Shown: positions 8,400 to 17,146 of the stretch, in pieces
Layout of the letters: every line of letters starts with the position of its first letter
Numbering within the stretch: the stretch's first letter is position 1
From: Ideonella sp. A 288
Lineage (GTDB): Bacteria > Pseudomonadota > Gammaproteobacteria > Burkholderiales > Burkholderiaceae_C
NCBI RefSeq assembly: GCF_002198735.1
Contig: NZ_MWLO01000069.1
Coordinates: 1 to 50,173 of the forward strand
Direction: 5' to 3'
DNA: 50,173 nt
Program-made: the position numbers and the translations under genes
Notes under the pieces: generated by a model
The model's database searches: none
Told to the model about the DNA's origin: nothing
The model's input: only the letters and a program-made list of their open reading frames with translations

Positions 8400-11300
8400 T
8401 CAGTTCCAGCGCCAGGACCAGATCAGGTCGAGCGAGGTCTCCTCGCCCGACTGTGCCCGCAGCGTGAAGCGCTGGGCGATGCGGTAGATCAGCTGCCAGG
8501 TGCCGGTGGTGGCGTTCAGGCCGCGCTCGTAGCCGACGTACCAGCGGCGCGACAGCTGCTTGCCGAGCGTCACGATCGTCTCGCGCACGTCGCCCTCGGT
8601 CTGGCGCACCGAGAAATCCGTCAGGCCCAGCCTGCCCAGCAGCTCGTCGGTGGGCGCCTTGCCCTCGCCGGCCAGCAGCGCGATGGCGGCGCGCTGCAGC
8701 AGCGCGGTGTCGGTGCGGCCCAGGCCGTCGGGGCTGCGGCCTAGCACCAGCCACGACAGCTTGTCCATCTCGGCCATCTCGGGTTCGCTGACCAGGCGGA
8801 TGCGCGGCTGCTGCGCCGTGCCGGCCACCGCCACGCCCACCACCACGTCGAGGTTGGGCCGCACCGCCAGCACGTCCAGGCGCGGGTTGTTGGCCGCGCC
8901 CGAGAAGATGACGTCGCCGCGGGTGATCTCGAGCTTCTGGCCATAGGCGGCGTAGGTGCCCCCGGTGGCGCGCACGGTGCCGTCCAGCGCCAGCCGGCCG
9001 CCGGGGCTGGTGACGCGCAGTTCGCCCTTCAGCCCGGTGTCCAGCCCGCGGCCGCGCACGCGCAGGCGGTCGCCCAGGTCGATGGCCAGCTGCACCTTGG
9101 CGTTGCGCAGCGGTGCCGGCAGCGCGGCCGGTGCCGGGCGTTCTTCCAGCGCGCCCGGTGCGCCGTTCGGGGCGGCGCTGCCGGCGGCGTCGATGGTCGT
9201 GCCGCGGCGGTGCACCTGCACGTCGTCGTCCAGCGTCGGCGCGTCGCCCTGGCTCAGGTCGAACAGGCCTTCGTCGAGCCGCACGCGGCCATCCACCTGC
9301 AGCGCCAGCCGGTCCAGCCGCACGTCGGCCTGGCCGCTGGCCACCACGCGCCGGTCGATGCGGCCCAGCACGCGGAACTTGTCGGCCACCAGGCTGAGCC
9401 GGGCCGACGGGTTGGCGCCCAGGGTGGCGTCACCGGTGAGGTCGAGCCGGCCGCCTTCGCCGCCCTTGAAGCTGAAGCGGTCGACGCGGGCGCGGTCGCC
9501 GGCCAGGGTGATGTCGAGCACGCCTTCGCTGAGGTGGATGCCCTGCAGCACGTTGCGAAGGCTCAGGTCCTGCCCCTGCATGCGGCCGCTGAGCTCGGGC
9601 GCGGCCACGGTGCCGCCGACGTCGGCACGGGTGTGCAGGCTGCCGGCCAGCCGCCAGCCGGGCGGCACCCACAGGCCCCAGGCGCCGAGCTGGTCGACCC
9701 GGGCGTCGACGACGCCCTGCAGCGGCGCGGCGGCCGGCGGCCAGACCTGCGTGGGCTGGGTGCGGATGACCTGGGCGCCGGCCATCTGGCCGATCTGCGC
9801 GCCGGCCAGGCCCTGGGCAAACTGCCACAGGCCGTCGTGCGCGGTGAGCGCCAGGCGAAGCTCGGTCAGGCCCAGCGCCTGCACCGCGCCCAGCTCGTCG
9901 GTGATGCGCAGGTCGCCGCCGGCGCGTTCGAGCACCACCTCGGCATCGAAGCGCTCGTTGCGACGGATGTCGATGCGCCCGGCCAGCGACAGGTCGCCGC
10001 CCCAGCCGACGTCGGGCTGCAGGCGACGCAGCAGCGGCGCCACGTCGAGCGCCTCCAGCTCGGCCGCGAGCAGCAGGTGGCCGTTGGCACCGCCGGCCTT
10101 CCATTCGGCCTGGCGCCAGCGCAGTGCGGTCAGGCCGACGCCCTCGGGCCCGGTGGCGGCGGCGCCGGAGGCCGCGGCGCCGGCCGGCTTCGGCACGGCC
10201 ACGGGCGTGACAGCGGCGCTGACTGAGGTGGTGGACGCCGGGCCCAGCCGGGTGCCCAGCAACTGCAGGCGCCCGGGCTCCAGCACCACCGACATGGGCC
10301 GGCCCGTAGGGTCGAGCCGCAGTTCGCCGGCCAGGTCCTGTGCCTGCAGCCAGGCACGGCTGGCGCCCCGGGCGTCGCGCGCGCCGCCGCTGAGCGTCAG
10401 GCCCTGCCACTGCCAGCGGTGGCCGCCGGCGTCGGTCGACCATTGCCCGCGTGCCTGCCCGTCCATCCGCGTGCCGACGCCGGCGGGGCCGAGCAGGTTC
10501 TCGGTCCAGGCCGGCGGGCGCACGGGGCTGTCCAAGCGCCAGCGCAACTGGTGCTGCGCCAGGGTGCCGCTGGCCTGCGCCTCCAGGCGGTCGGCGCGCT
10601 GGCCGGCAGCATCCAGGCCGGCCAGCGTGAGGTCGAGCGACAGCGCGGGGTCGGCCCCGGCGCCGGTGCTCCAGCGGGCGTCGGCAGAGGCCAGGCGCGC
10701 GGCGGCGCTGCGCAGGTCGCGGGCCTGCAGACGGCCGCTGCTGCGCAGGTCGGGCCAGCGGCCGTTGACAGTGGTGTCGGCCTCGAAGCGACCGGCCGAG
10801 GGCAGCCACCGGGTGGCGGACGGGGCCCACTCGGCCACCACCCGCGCCAGCGGCGCCAGGGCATCGAGTGCCGGGGCCTTGACGTCGAGCTGCCAGTGGT
10901 CGGCCTGGCCGACGCCGTCGCGGCGGCCGTCCAGGGCCACCCGGTTGCCGCCCGACAGCAGCGCGGCCCGCAGCGTGGCGCCCTGGCCCTGGCTGCCCAG
11001 GCGGGCCTCGCCGGACAAGGGCACGCCGGCGACGACGCTGGGTGCCAACGTGAGGTCGGCGCTGCCGTCGAGCGCGGCCAGCCAGGCCTCGGGCTGGCCG
11101 CGGCGTGCCTCGGGCGGTGCGCCGCGCCAGCGCAGGTCGGCGCTCAGGCTGGCATCGATGCGGTGCGGGCCGCGACGCCAGGCCGAGCCTTCGCTGCCGC
11201 GCCACCAGGGGCGCGGGTCGAAACCTTCGAGCTGGCCACTGCCCGACAGGTGCCAGGCCGCGCCCTCGCGATCGGCCTGGCCGGCCAGCCGGGCAAGTGC

Positions 11301-12782
11301 GGCGCCAGCGCTGGCCAACGCACGGCGCAGCAGCACGCGGTCGGCGCTGGCGTCGGCGTCCAGGTCCAGCCGCACCGGTGTGCCGCTGCCGTCGAGCGCG
11401 CGGCCGTCGAGCACGCCCGTCACGGTGAGCTGGGGCTGCAGGGGCTGGCCCGCCGGTGGCTGCAGGCCGCTGGCACGCAAGGTGAGCGGCCCCGACACGC
11501 TCAGTGCGGCGGCGCGGGCGTCCAGCCGGGCGGGTTGCAGGTCGGTGAGCTGCAGGCTGAGGCCGAGGGTGCCGTCACTGCCCGCGCCGCCGCGCCACTG
11601 GCCGCTGCCGCCGGCCCGGCCGGCCGGCCCCTGGGCATCGGCCAGTTGCAGGTCGAGGCGCTTGAAGTCGACATGGCCGGGGCGGTTGGGCACGGCGGTG
11701 GCTGTCAACGCCAGGCTGCGCACCGGCAGCCGGCCCTCGTCGAGCCGGCCGGGGCGGCGGTTGGCGAGGTCCACCTGGGCCTCGGCGGGCAGGTCCATGC
11801 CCTTGGAATCGATGGCGGCCCGGCCGTCGATGGCCGTGGTCGGCCAGCGGTCCGACAGGCTGGCCAGGTCGAAACCCTGCACCTCCAGTTGCAGCGCGGC
11901 CAGCGGCCACGCCACCCAGGGGTGCACCTGGGCGCGGGCCTGCAACGACAGCGGGGCGTCGGGCGACGCCTTTCCGGCGGTGGCCGGCGCGGAAGCCGCG
12001 GTGGTGCCCGGGATCTGGCCGGTCAGCGCGGCCTGCACCGCCAGCTGCGCCAGCGGGCCGTCGGCCTGCAGCGTGCCCTGCCAGGGCGTGCCGCCGGTGG
12101 CGGCCAACTGCAGGCGCGCCATGGTGGCCAGCGGGGCGTCGGTGCCCACGGCCAGGTTGCCGGAGACACTGACCCGCTCCACCTCGGCCTGCAGGCGCTC
12201 GACGCGGTGCAGGGCCCCCTGGTTCGCCCCCAGTTCCAGGGTGGCGGACAGCCCGCGCACCGGCGGCAGATCGTCGACCTGCACCGTGGCCACCGCGAGC
12301 GACTGCACCAGCAGGTCGAGCGGCATCCGCAGGCTGGCTGGCGCCGCCGCGGGTGTGGTGGACGCGGCCGGGCTGCGGTAGCGCACGGCGCGGGCCCGGG
12401 CCTGGGCCACGGTCAGTGCGCCCCACACGCCCGGTCGAGGCTGCAGCCGCAGCGACAGGCCGCGCAGTTCCAGCCCGTCGATCTGCAGCCGGCCGGCGTT
12501 GCCGGGCAGGGCCCAGTCGAGCTGGTCGATGTGCAGGTCGCCGCCGGCCAGCGTGCCGCGCACGCCGCTGGCCTGCAGGCCGGGCGCCTGCTGCAGCAGC
12601 CAGGGCCAGGTCGGCTCGCTGCGCCAGGCCCAGTACGCCACGCCGCCCAGCAGCAGGCCGACGGCGACCAGCAGCGCCAAGCCGCCCAGCGCGGTGCGGC
12701 GCAGCCACGAGCGGCGCGGCGGCGTCGGTGGCGCGGGGGCGGCCTCGACCGGGGCTGCGGCGGGCGGCGGGGTGTCGGTCAC
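8400..12782 (-). CDS. tamB: TamB, inner-membrane-anchored subunit of the TAM complex
   Basis: The protein has about 1460 residues from the GTG at 12782, 14 bases after the tamA stop. An N-terminal Pro/Ala-rich stretch is followed by one membrane helix (about residues 30-52) and then a very long beta-rich region of AsmA/TamB type. The C-terminal DUF490 domain (last 400 residues or so) ends in LDLIWSWRWN, the aromatic end typical of TamB. It spans the periplasm as a hydrophobic groove and, with TamA, is implicated in outer-membrane protein assembly and lipid transport to the outer membrane. The frame is open throughout, with no repeats that suggest misassembly. The start is not certain because no strong ribosome site is visible. 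Confidence 0.92.
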   Translation of the reverse strand: MTDTPPPAAAPVEAAPAPPTPPRRSWLRRTALGGLALLVAVGLLLGGVAYWAWRSEPTWPWLLQQAPGLQASGVRGTLAGGDLHIDQLDWALPGNAGRLQIDGLELRGLSLRLQPRPGVWGALTVAQARARAVRYRSPAASTTPAAAPASLRMPLDLLVQSLAVATVQVDDLPPVRGLSATLELGANQGALHRVERLQAEVERVSVSGNLAVGTDAPLATMARLQLAATGGTPWQGTLQADGPLAQLAVQAALTGQIPGTTAASAPATAGKASPDAPLSLQARAQVHPWVAWPLAALQLEVQGFDLASLSDRWPTTAIDGRAAIDSKGMDLPAEAQVDLANRRPGRLDEGRLPVRSLALTATAVPNRPGHVDFKRLDLQLADAQGPAGRAGGSGQWRGGAGSDGTLGLSLQLTDLQPARLDARAAALSVSGPLTLRASGLQPPAGQPLQPQLTVTGVLDGRALDGSGTPVRLDLDADASADRVLLRRALASAGAALARLAGQADREGAAWHLSGSGQLEGFDPRPWWRGSEGSAWRRGPHRIDASLSADLRWRGAPPEARRGQPEAWLAALDGSADLTLAPSVVAGVPLSGEARLGSQGQGATLRAALLSGGNRVALDGRRDGVGQADHWQLDVKAPALDALAPLARVVAEWAPSATRWLPSAGRFEADTTVNGRWPDLRSSGRLQARDLRSAAARLASADARWSTGAGADPALSLDLTLAGLDAAGQRADRLEAQASGTLAQHQLRWRLDSPVRPPAWTENLLGPAGVGTRMDGQARGQWSTDAGGHRWQWQGLTLSGGARDARGASRAWLQAQDLAGELRLDPTGRPMSVVLEPGRLQLLGTRLGPASTTSVSAAVTPVAVPKPAGAAASGAAATGPEGVGLTALRWRQAEWKAGGANGHLLLAAELEALDVAPLLRRLQPDVGWGGDLSLAGRIDIRRNERFDAEVVLERAGGDLRITDELGAVQALGLTELRLALTAHDGLWQFAQGLAGAQIGQMAGAQVIRTQPTQVWPPAAAPLQGVVDARVDQLGAWGLWVPPGWRLAGSLHTRADVGGTVAAPELSGRMQGQDLSLRNVLQGIHLSEGVLDITLAGDRARVDRFSFKGGEGGRLDLTGDATLGANPSARLSLVADKFRVLGRIDRRVVASGQADVRLDRLALQVDGRVRLDEGLFDLSQGDAPTLDDDVQVHRRGTTIDAAGSAAPNGAPGALEERPAPAALPAPLRNAKVQLAIDLGDRLRVRGRGLDTGLKGELRVTSPGGRLALDGTVRATGGTYAAYGQKLEITRGDVIFSGAANNPRLDVLAVRPNLDVVVGVAVAGTAQQPRIRLVSEPEMAEMDKLSWLVLGRSPDGLGRTDTALLQRAAIALLAGEGKAPTDELLGRLGLTDFSVRQTEGDVRETIVTLGKQLSRRWYVGYERGLNATTGTWQLIYRIAQRFTLRAQSGEETSLDLIWSWRWN

Positions 12783-12796
12783 TCGCGCATCCCGGG

Positions 12797-14632
12797 TCAA
12801 AAGGTCACGCCCACGGTCAGGTGCAGGCGGGCCTTGCGCAACTCGTCGGCCCAGGCCACGTCGGCCCGCACCGGGCCGATGGGGCTGCGCCAGCGCACGC
12901 CCACGCCGTAGCCGAGGGCGGGCTTGTAGTCCTGCCAGCGGTCGACGGCGCGCCCGGCGTCCACGAACACCGCGCCCCACACCGACGGCATCGATGCCCA
13001 GATGGGCCGCGCCAGTTCGGCGCTGGCGGTGAGCACCGCGTTGCCGCTGACGACGCTGCCGCCGACGGTGGGCGTCAGGGTGCGGTAGCCGTAGCCGCGC
13101 ACCGACTCGTCGCCGCCGGCGCGGAAGCCCAGTGCGTCGGGCACCACGACCGAATCGCGCTTGACGATCTGGCCGGCCTCGACCCGGGCCTTGGCATACC
13201 ACTGGTCGCCCAGCGGCAGGTAGCCGGTCAGACGTGCCTGCACCCGGGTGAACGGCCCGCTGTCGGCCTGCGTGCTGCGCGCCTGGCCGGCGCCCAGTTG
13301 CAGCGACAGGCTGTAGCCGCGGGTGGGCAGCAGCACGCTGTCCAGCCGCCGCAGCACCAGGTGCAGGTTGGCGCTGGCGGCCATCGCGTCGATCACCACG
13401 CCGTCACGGGTGATCTGGCGCGAGCGCAGCAGTTCGGCGAACTCCAGCCGCTCGATGGACTTGGTGTCGCGCGTGCGGCCGGCGCGCAGGCGCTGCGACA
13501 GCACCACGTCGGTGTCGCTGCGCTCGCGTTCGATCTGCACGCCCAGCAGCCAGCGGGTGAAGCCGGCACCGGGGTGGGTGAGGAAATCACCGCCCCAGCG
13601 CTGGGCGTCGCGGCCCCATTCGAGCTTGTTGTACGAGGTGACGGCCCAGTCGAAGGGGCGGCGGTGGGTGTGCTCGAGCGACAGGCGGGGGCCGTTGTCG
13701 GTGCTGATGCCGGCGCCGGCCACGGCCTGCTGCAGCGGCAGCTCGTGCAGGCGCACGGTGACCGGTGCCGCCGCCGGCCCCTGCGTCGGGTCGAAGGCCA
13801 CCGACACGGCCTCGAACAGGCCGGCCTTCTGCAATCGGTCCTGGTAGTCGAGCAGCAGCACCTCGGTCAGCGGCGTGCCGGCACTGAAGCCGGCCAGGTG
13901 CTGCACCGTCGCCAGGTCGTGTCGCTGCAGGCCTTCCACGTTCAGCGGGCCGGCCAGGAACAGTGGCCCGCTGTCCAGCGCCACCTCGAGCGTGGCCGCG
14001 GTGGTGGCCTCGTCGATGTCGGCGCGGCTGCTCGTCAGCGTGGCCGCGGCGTAGCCGGCGGCGCGCAGCGTGGCCAGCCACTGGCGCTTGGTCTCGGCCC
14101 AGTCGGGGTTGCGGAAGGCCACGCCCTCGCGCAGCGGTCCGGCGGCGCGCAGCCGGCCGAGCGTGTTCTGCGCGGCGGCATCACCGCCGGCCGCCCGGCC
14201 GTCGATCTCGCCCTCGACGCGCACGCTCACCTGCCGCACGCGCACCCGCGGGCCGGTGCGCACCTTCAGCGTGGCGCGCACCGGCGTGCCGGGGCTGCGC
14301 TGCACGGTGATCTCGGGCTCGAAGTAGCCCTCGGTGCGCAGCAGGTCGCGCGCCTGCGCGGGCGCCGCCACCAGCAGCCGCTGCACCTCGATGGCATCGA
14401 GCGCCTCGTCGTCGCGCAGCTGCATGGCGCGCGACAGGTCCAGGTGCTGGGCCAGCAGGGTCTTCAGCTCGGGCGGCGCGTCGATCTCGACCTGCAGGGC
14501 CCCGGGCGGGACGGCCGGGCGCGACAGCCCGGGCAGCGGCAGCTCCGACAGCGTGGAACAGCCGCCGGCCAGCAGAGCCACCACCACCAGCGCGAGCGTG
14601 CCGGCGGCACGCCGCACGTCGGGAAGGATCAC
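12797..14632 (-). CDS. tamA: TamA, Omp85-family outer-membrane protein of the TAM complex
   Basis: The protein has 611 residues from the GTG at 14632, which overlaps the VWA gene's stop (GTGA), so translation is coupled. The N-terminus is a signal sequence that reaches a cysteine in ALLAGGCST (Cys25), a possible lipobox. POTRA-like repeats follow in the first 250 residues (for example LLRTEGYFEPEI and LQKAGLFEAV), then a 16-strand barrel domain with the conserved RGYGYR motif and a C-terminal Phe in VGVTF. It is the outer-membrane partner of TamB, encoded immediately downstream. Identification is firm. Whether it is acylated is uncertain because the residue at -3 is Ala rather than Leu. Confidence 0.92.
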   Translation of the reverse strand: MILPDVRRAAGTLALVVVALLAGGCSTLSELPLPGLSRPAVPPGALQVEIDAPPELKTLLAQHLDLSRAMQLRDDEALDAIEVQRLLVAAPAQARDLLRTEGYFEPEITVQRSPGTPVRATLKVRTGPRVRVRQVSVRVEGEIDGRAAGGDAAAQNTLGRLRAAGPLREGVAFRNPDWAETKRQWLATLRAAGYAAATLTSSRADIDEATTAATLEVALDSGPLFLAGPLNVEGLQRHDLATVQHLAGFSAGTPLTEVLLLDYQDRLQKAGLFEAVSVAFDPTQGPAAAPVTVRLHELPLQQAVAGAGISTDNGPRLSLEHTHRRPFDWAVTSYNKLEWGRDAQRWGGDFLTHPGAGFTRWLLGVQIERERSDTDVVLSQRLRAGRTRDTKSIERLEFAELLRSRQITRDGVVIDAMAASANLHLVLRRLDSVLLPTRGYSLSLQLGAGQARSTQADSGPFTRVQARLTGYLPLGDQWYAKARVEAGQIVKRDSVVVPDALGFRAGGDESVRGYGYRTLTPTVGGSVVSGNAVLTASAELARPIWASMPSVWGAVFVDAGRAVDRWQDYKPALGYGVGVRWRSPIGPVRADVAWADELRKARLHLTVGVTF

Positions 14633-15801
14633 TTGCTCAGCAGCCGCATCGCGCCTTCGAGCCCGGCCAGGGTGAGCGGGTACATGCGGTGGTTGGTGAG
14701 CTGCTGGATGACGGAGATGCTCTGCCGGTACTGCCACACGCCTTGCGGCTCGGGGTTGATCCAGGCGTACTTGGGGAAGGCGTTGGTCAGGCGCTGGAGC
14801 CATTCGGCGCCGGGCTCTTCGTTGTTGTACTCGACGCTGCCGCCGGGCTGCAGGATCTCGTAGGGGCTCATCGTGGCGTCGCCGACGAAGATGAGCTTGT
14901 AGTCCTTGTTGTACTTGCGGATGATGTCCCAGGTGGGTGTCTTCTCGCTGTAGCGGCGCCGGTTGTTCTTCCACATGAAGTCGTAGACGCAGTTGTGGAA
15001 GTAGTAGAACTCGAGGTGCTTGAACTCGTTCTTGGCGGCCGAGAACAGTTCTTCCACGCGGTGGATGTGCTCGTCCATCGTGCCGCCCACGTCCATCAAC
15101 AGCAGCACCTTGACCTTGTTGTGCCGCTCGGGCACCAGCTTGATGTCGAGCATGCCGGCATTGGCGGCAGTGCAGTGGATGGTGTCCTCGAGGTCCAGCT
15201 CTTCGGCGGCGCCTTCGCGGGCGAAGCGGCGCAGGCGACGCAGGGCCACCTTGATGTTGCGGGTGCCGAGTTCGAGCGTGTCGTCGTAGTCCTTGTAGGC
15301 GCGCTGGTCCCACACCTTGACGGCACTCTTGTTGCGGCCCTTGTCCTGTCCGATGCGGATGCCCTGCGGGTTGACGCCGTAGGCCCCGAAGGGGCTGGTG
15401 CCGCCGGTGCCGATCCACTTGCTGCCGCCCTCGTGGCGTTCCTTCTGCTCCTCGAAGCGCTTCTTCAGCGTTTCCATCAGTTCGTCCCAGCCCATCTTCT
15501 CGATCTTGGCCTTCTCCTCGGGGCTGAGCTCGAGCTCGAGGTTCTTGCGCAGCCACTCGAGCGGCACTTCCTTGGTGAAATCGGCCAGCATCTCCACGCC
15601 CTTGAAGTAGGCGCCGAAGGCCCGGTCGAACTTGTCGAAGTGCGCTTCGTCCTTGACCAGCGAGGTGCGGGCCAGGTAGTAGAACTGGTCGACCGAGGTG
15701 TCGATGACGCCGGCCTTCATGGCTTCGAGCAGGGTCAGGAACTCCTTGACGGAGACCGGCAGCTTGGCCGCGCGCAGCGTGTAGAAGAAGTTGATGAGCA
15801 T
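14629..15801 (-). CDS. VWA-domain (CoxE-like) protein, probable partner of MoxR
   Basis: The protein has 390 residues from MLINFFYTLR. The first 150 residues are helical and match the family in which a von Willebrand A domain lies at the C-terminus. The metal-site motif is DVGGT (in LLLMDVGGTMDEH) instead of the canonical DxSxS, with the rest of the fold (FYYFHNCVYD, FVGDATMSP) conserved. There is no signal peptide. MoxR ATPases and such VWA proteins act together as chaperone-like pairs for metalloprotein maturation or membrane complexes; the MoxR gene is 4 kb away at 19823-20665 on the same strand. Here the VWA gene overlaps tamA by four bases, an unusual operon partner. The substrate is unknown. 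Confidence 0.85.
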   Translation of the reverse strand: MLINFFYTLRAAKLPVSVKEFLTLLEAMKAGVIDTSVDQFYYLARTSLVKDEAHFDKFDRAFGAYFKGVEMLADFTKEVPLEWLRKNLELELSPEEKAKIEKMGWDELMETLKKRFEEQKERHEGGSKWIGTGGTSPFGAYGVNPQGIRIGQDKGRNKSAVKVWDQRAYKDYDDTLELGTRNIKVALRRLRRFAREGAAEELDLEDTIHCTAANAGMLDIKLVPERHNKVKVLLLMDVGGTMDEHIHRVEELFSAAKNEFKHLEFYYFHNCVYDFMWKNNRRRYSEKTPTWDIIRKYNKDYKLIFVGDATMSPYEILQPGGSVEYNNEEPGAEWLQRLTNAFPKYAWINPEPQGVWQYRQSISVIQQLTNHRMYPLTLAGLEGAMRLLSK

Positions 15802-15933
15802 GGGCGTCGTCCCGGCAGATGGGCGGAGTGTCGGTGGGCGGCGGCGCCCGCCGTGGCGTGAAGCATAGCCGCAGCGCCGACAGGGTGCCGGCGCGCGGCT
15901 CAAGTTACCGGCCAGCGCGCCGAATAGACGACG

Positions 15934-17121
15934 ATGCTGGGGAACGTGGCCCTTACCCTTTGGACGCTCATGCTGCTGGAGCTGCTGCTGGCCTGCGGCT
16001 GGGCGATGGCCGCGTGGCGGCTGGACGTGCCGCGCCAGGCGGCGGCGCACTGGGCGGCGTTCTCGCTCGGCGGCGCACTGTCGCTGGGCGTGCTGCTGGG
16101 CGTGCCCAACGCGCCGGCGACGCCGGCCGCCATCGGCCTGTCGAGCCTGGGCACGGTGATCAGCCTGCTGTGCATGCGCCGCGGGCTGCTGCTGTTCCTG
16201 CGCTTGCCGCCGGCCGACGGCGAGGCGCTGGCGGTGGCCATGCCGCTGGCGGTGACCGCGGCGCTGGGCGCCGGCTGGCCAGCGGTGTTCCCCGACGTGG
16301 TGCGCGTGGTGGTGATGTGCACGGCCGTGCTGTGGCTGATGTCGCGCACCGCGGCGCAGGCCTGGGACGCGCTGCGCGGCGAGTTCGGCGACACCACGGC
16401 CTTCGCGGTGCTGTGGCCGCTGGTGGCCTGCATTGCGCTGGTGGTGCTTCGGCTCACGGCCGCGCTGGTCTGGCCGGACGTCACCGGCCGCTTGCTGCCG
16501 GCCGAGGGCCCCTTCCATGTGGCGCTGGCGCTGGTGCTGCTGGTGCTGACATTGCTGGTGCACGGCAGCCTGGCGTCGGTGGTGCTGCTGCGCATGGTGG
16601 CGCGCCTGCGCCACCTGTCGCAGCGCGACGCGCTGACCGGGCTGTTCAACCGCGCCGAGCTGATGCAGCAACTCGAAGCCAGGCACCGCATGCTGGTGCG
16701 CTACGGCGAGCCTTTCGCGGTGCTGATCATCGACGTGGACCACTTCAAGTCGGTCAACGACACGCTGGGCCATGCCGCCGGCGACGCGGTGCTGATCAAC
16801 GTGGCGCAGGTGCTCAATGCCTCGGCCCGCGATGTCGACGTGCTGGGCCGCCTGGGTGGCGAGGAGTTCTGCGTGCTGCTGCCGCACACCGACGCTGCGT
16901 CGGCACGGCTGGCCGCCGAGCGGCTGCGGCTGGCCATCGCCGACGGCCACATCACCTGGCGACAGCATGCGGTGTGGCTGACGGTGTCGGTCGGGCTGGC
17001 GCACGGCGACGATCCGGACGAGAGCCCGAGCCACCTGCTGGAGCGGGCCGACCAGGCGCTCTACCAGGCCAAGCACAGCGGCCGCAACCGAACCATCGTC
17101 TGGCGGCCGTCGTTCGCCTGA
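15934..17121 (+). CDS. Membrane diguanylate cyclase (GGEEF), paralogue of the one at 2438
   Basis: The protein has 395 residues. About six hydrophobic helices (residues 5-215) make up the sensor, then DALTGLFNRA, DVDHFKSVND and GGEEF form a full cyclase domain with an RxxD inhibitory site (RDVD) five residues before the signature. It should make c-di-GMP at the membrane. The sensor resembles that of the first cyclase (AHWAAF, RRGLLLFLRLP, RGEFG) and is not one of the MASE domains I can name. The gene is transcribed alone, divergent from the VWA gene and convergent with the peptidase. The ATG at 15934 has no obvious ribosome site; the next ATG is 12 codons in. Confidence 0.88.
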   Translation: MLGNVALTLWTLMLLELLLACGWAMAAWRLDVPRQAAAHWAAFSLGGALSLGVLLGVPNAPATPAAIGLSSLGTVISLLCMRRGLLLFLRLPPADGEALAVAMPLAVTAALGAGWPAVFPDVVRVVVMCTAVLWLMSRTAAQAWDALRGEFGDTTAFAVLWPLVACIALVVLRLTAALVWPDVTGRLLPAEGPFHVALALVLLVLTLLVHGSLASVVLLRMVARLRHLSQRDALTGLFNRAELMQQLEARHRMLVRYGEPFAVLIIDVDHFKSVNDTLGHAAGDAVLINVAQVLNASARDVDVLGRLGGEEFCVLLPHTDAASARLAAERLRLAIADGHITWRQHAVWLTVSVGLAHGDDPDESPSHLLERADQALYQAKHSGRNRTIVWRPSFA

Positions 17122-17127
17122 GGCGGT

Positions 17128-17145
17128 GCGCTGCCGCGGCAGCGC
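17128..17145. terminator. Perfect GC hairpin filling the gap between two convergent genes
   Basis: An 8-bp perfect stem GCGCTGCC / GGCAGCGC with a two-base loop occupies almost all of the 25 bases between the stop of the second cyclase and the stop of the S9 peptidase. It has no T-run on either side, so it may serve as a weak two-way terminator or block 3' decay. Confidence 0.4.
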
Positions 17146-17146
17146 C

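Noticed and set aside
8956-12381. Open frame of 1141 codons antisense to tamB
   Set aside because: Composition is Ser/Arg/Pro-rich as expected for a shadow of a GC-rich gene; TamB features are on the other strand.
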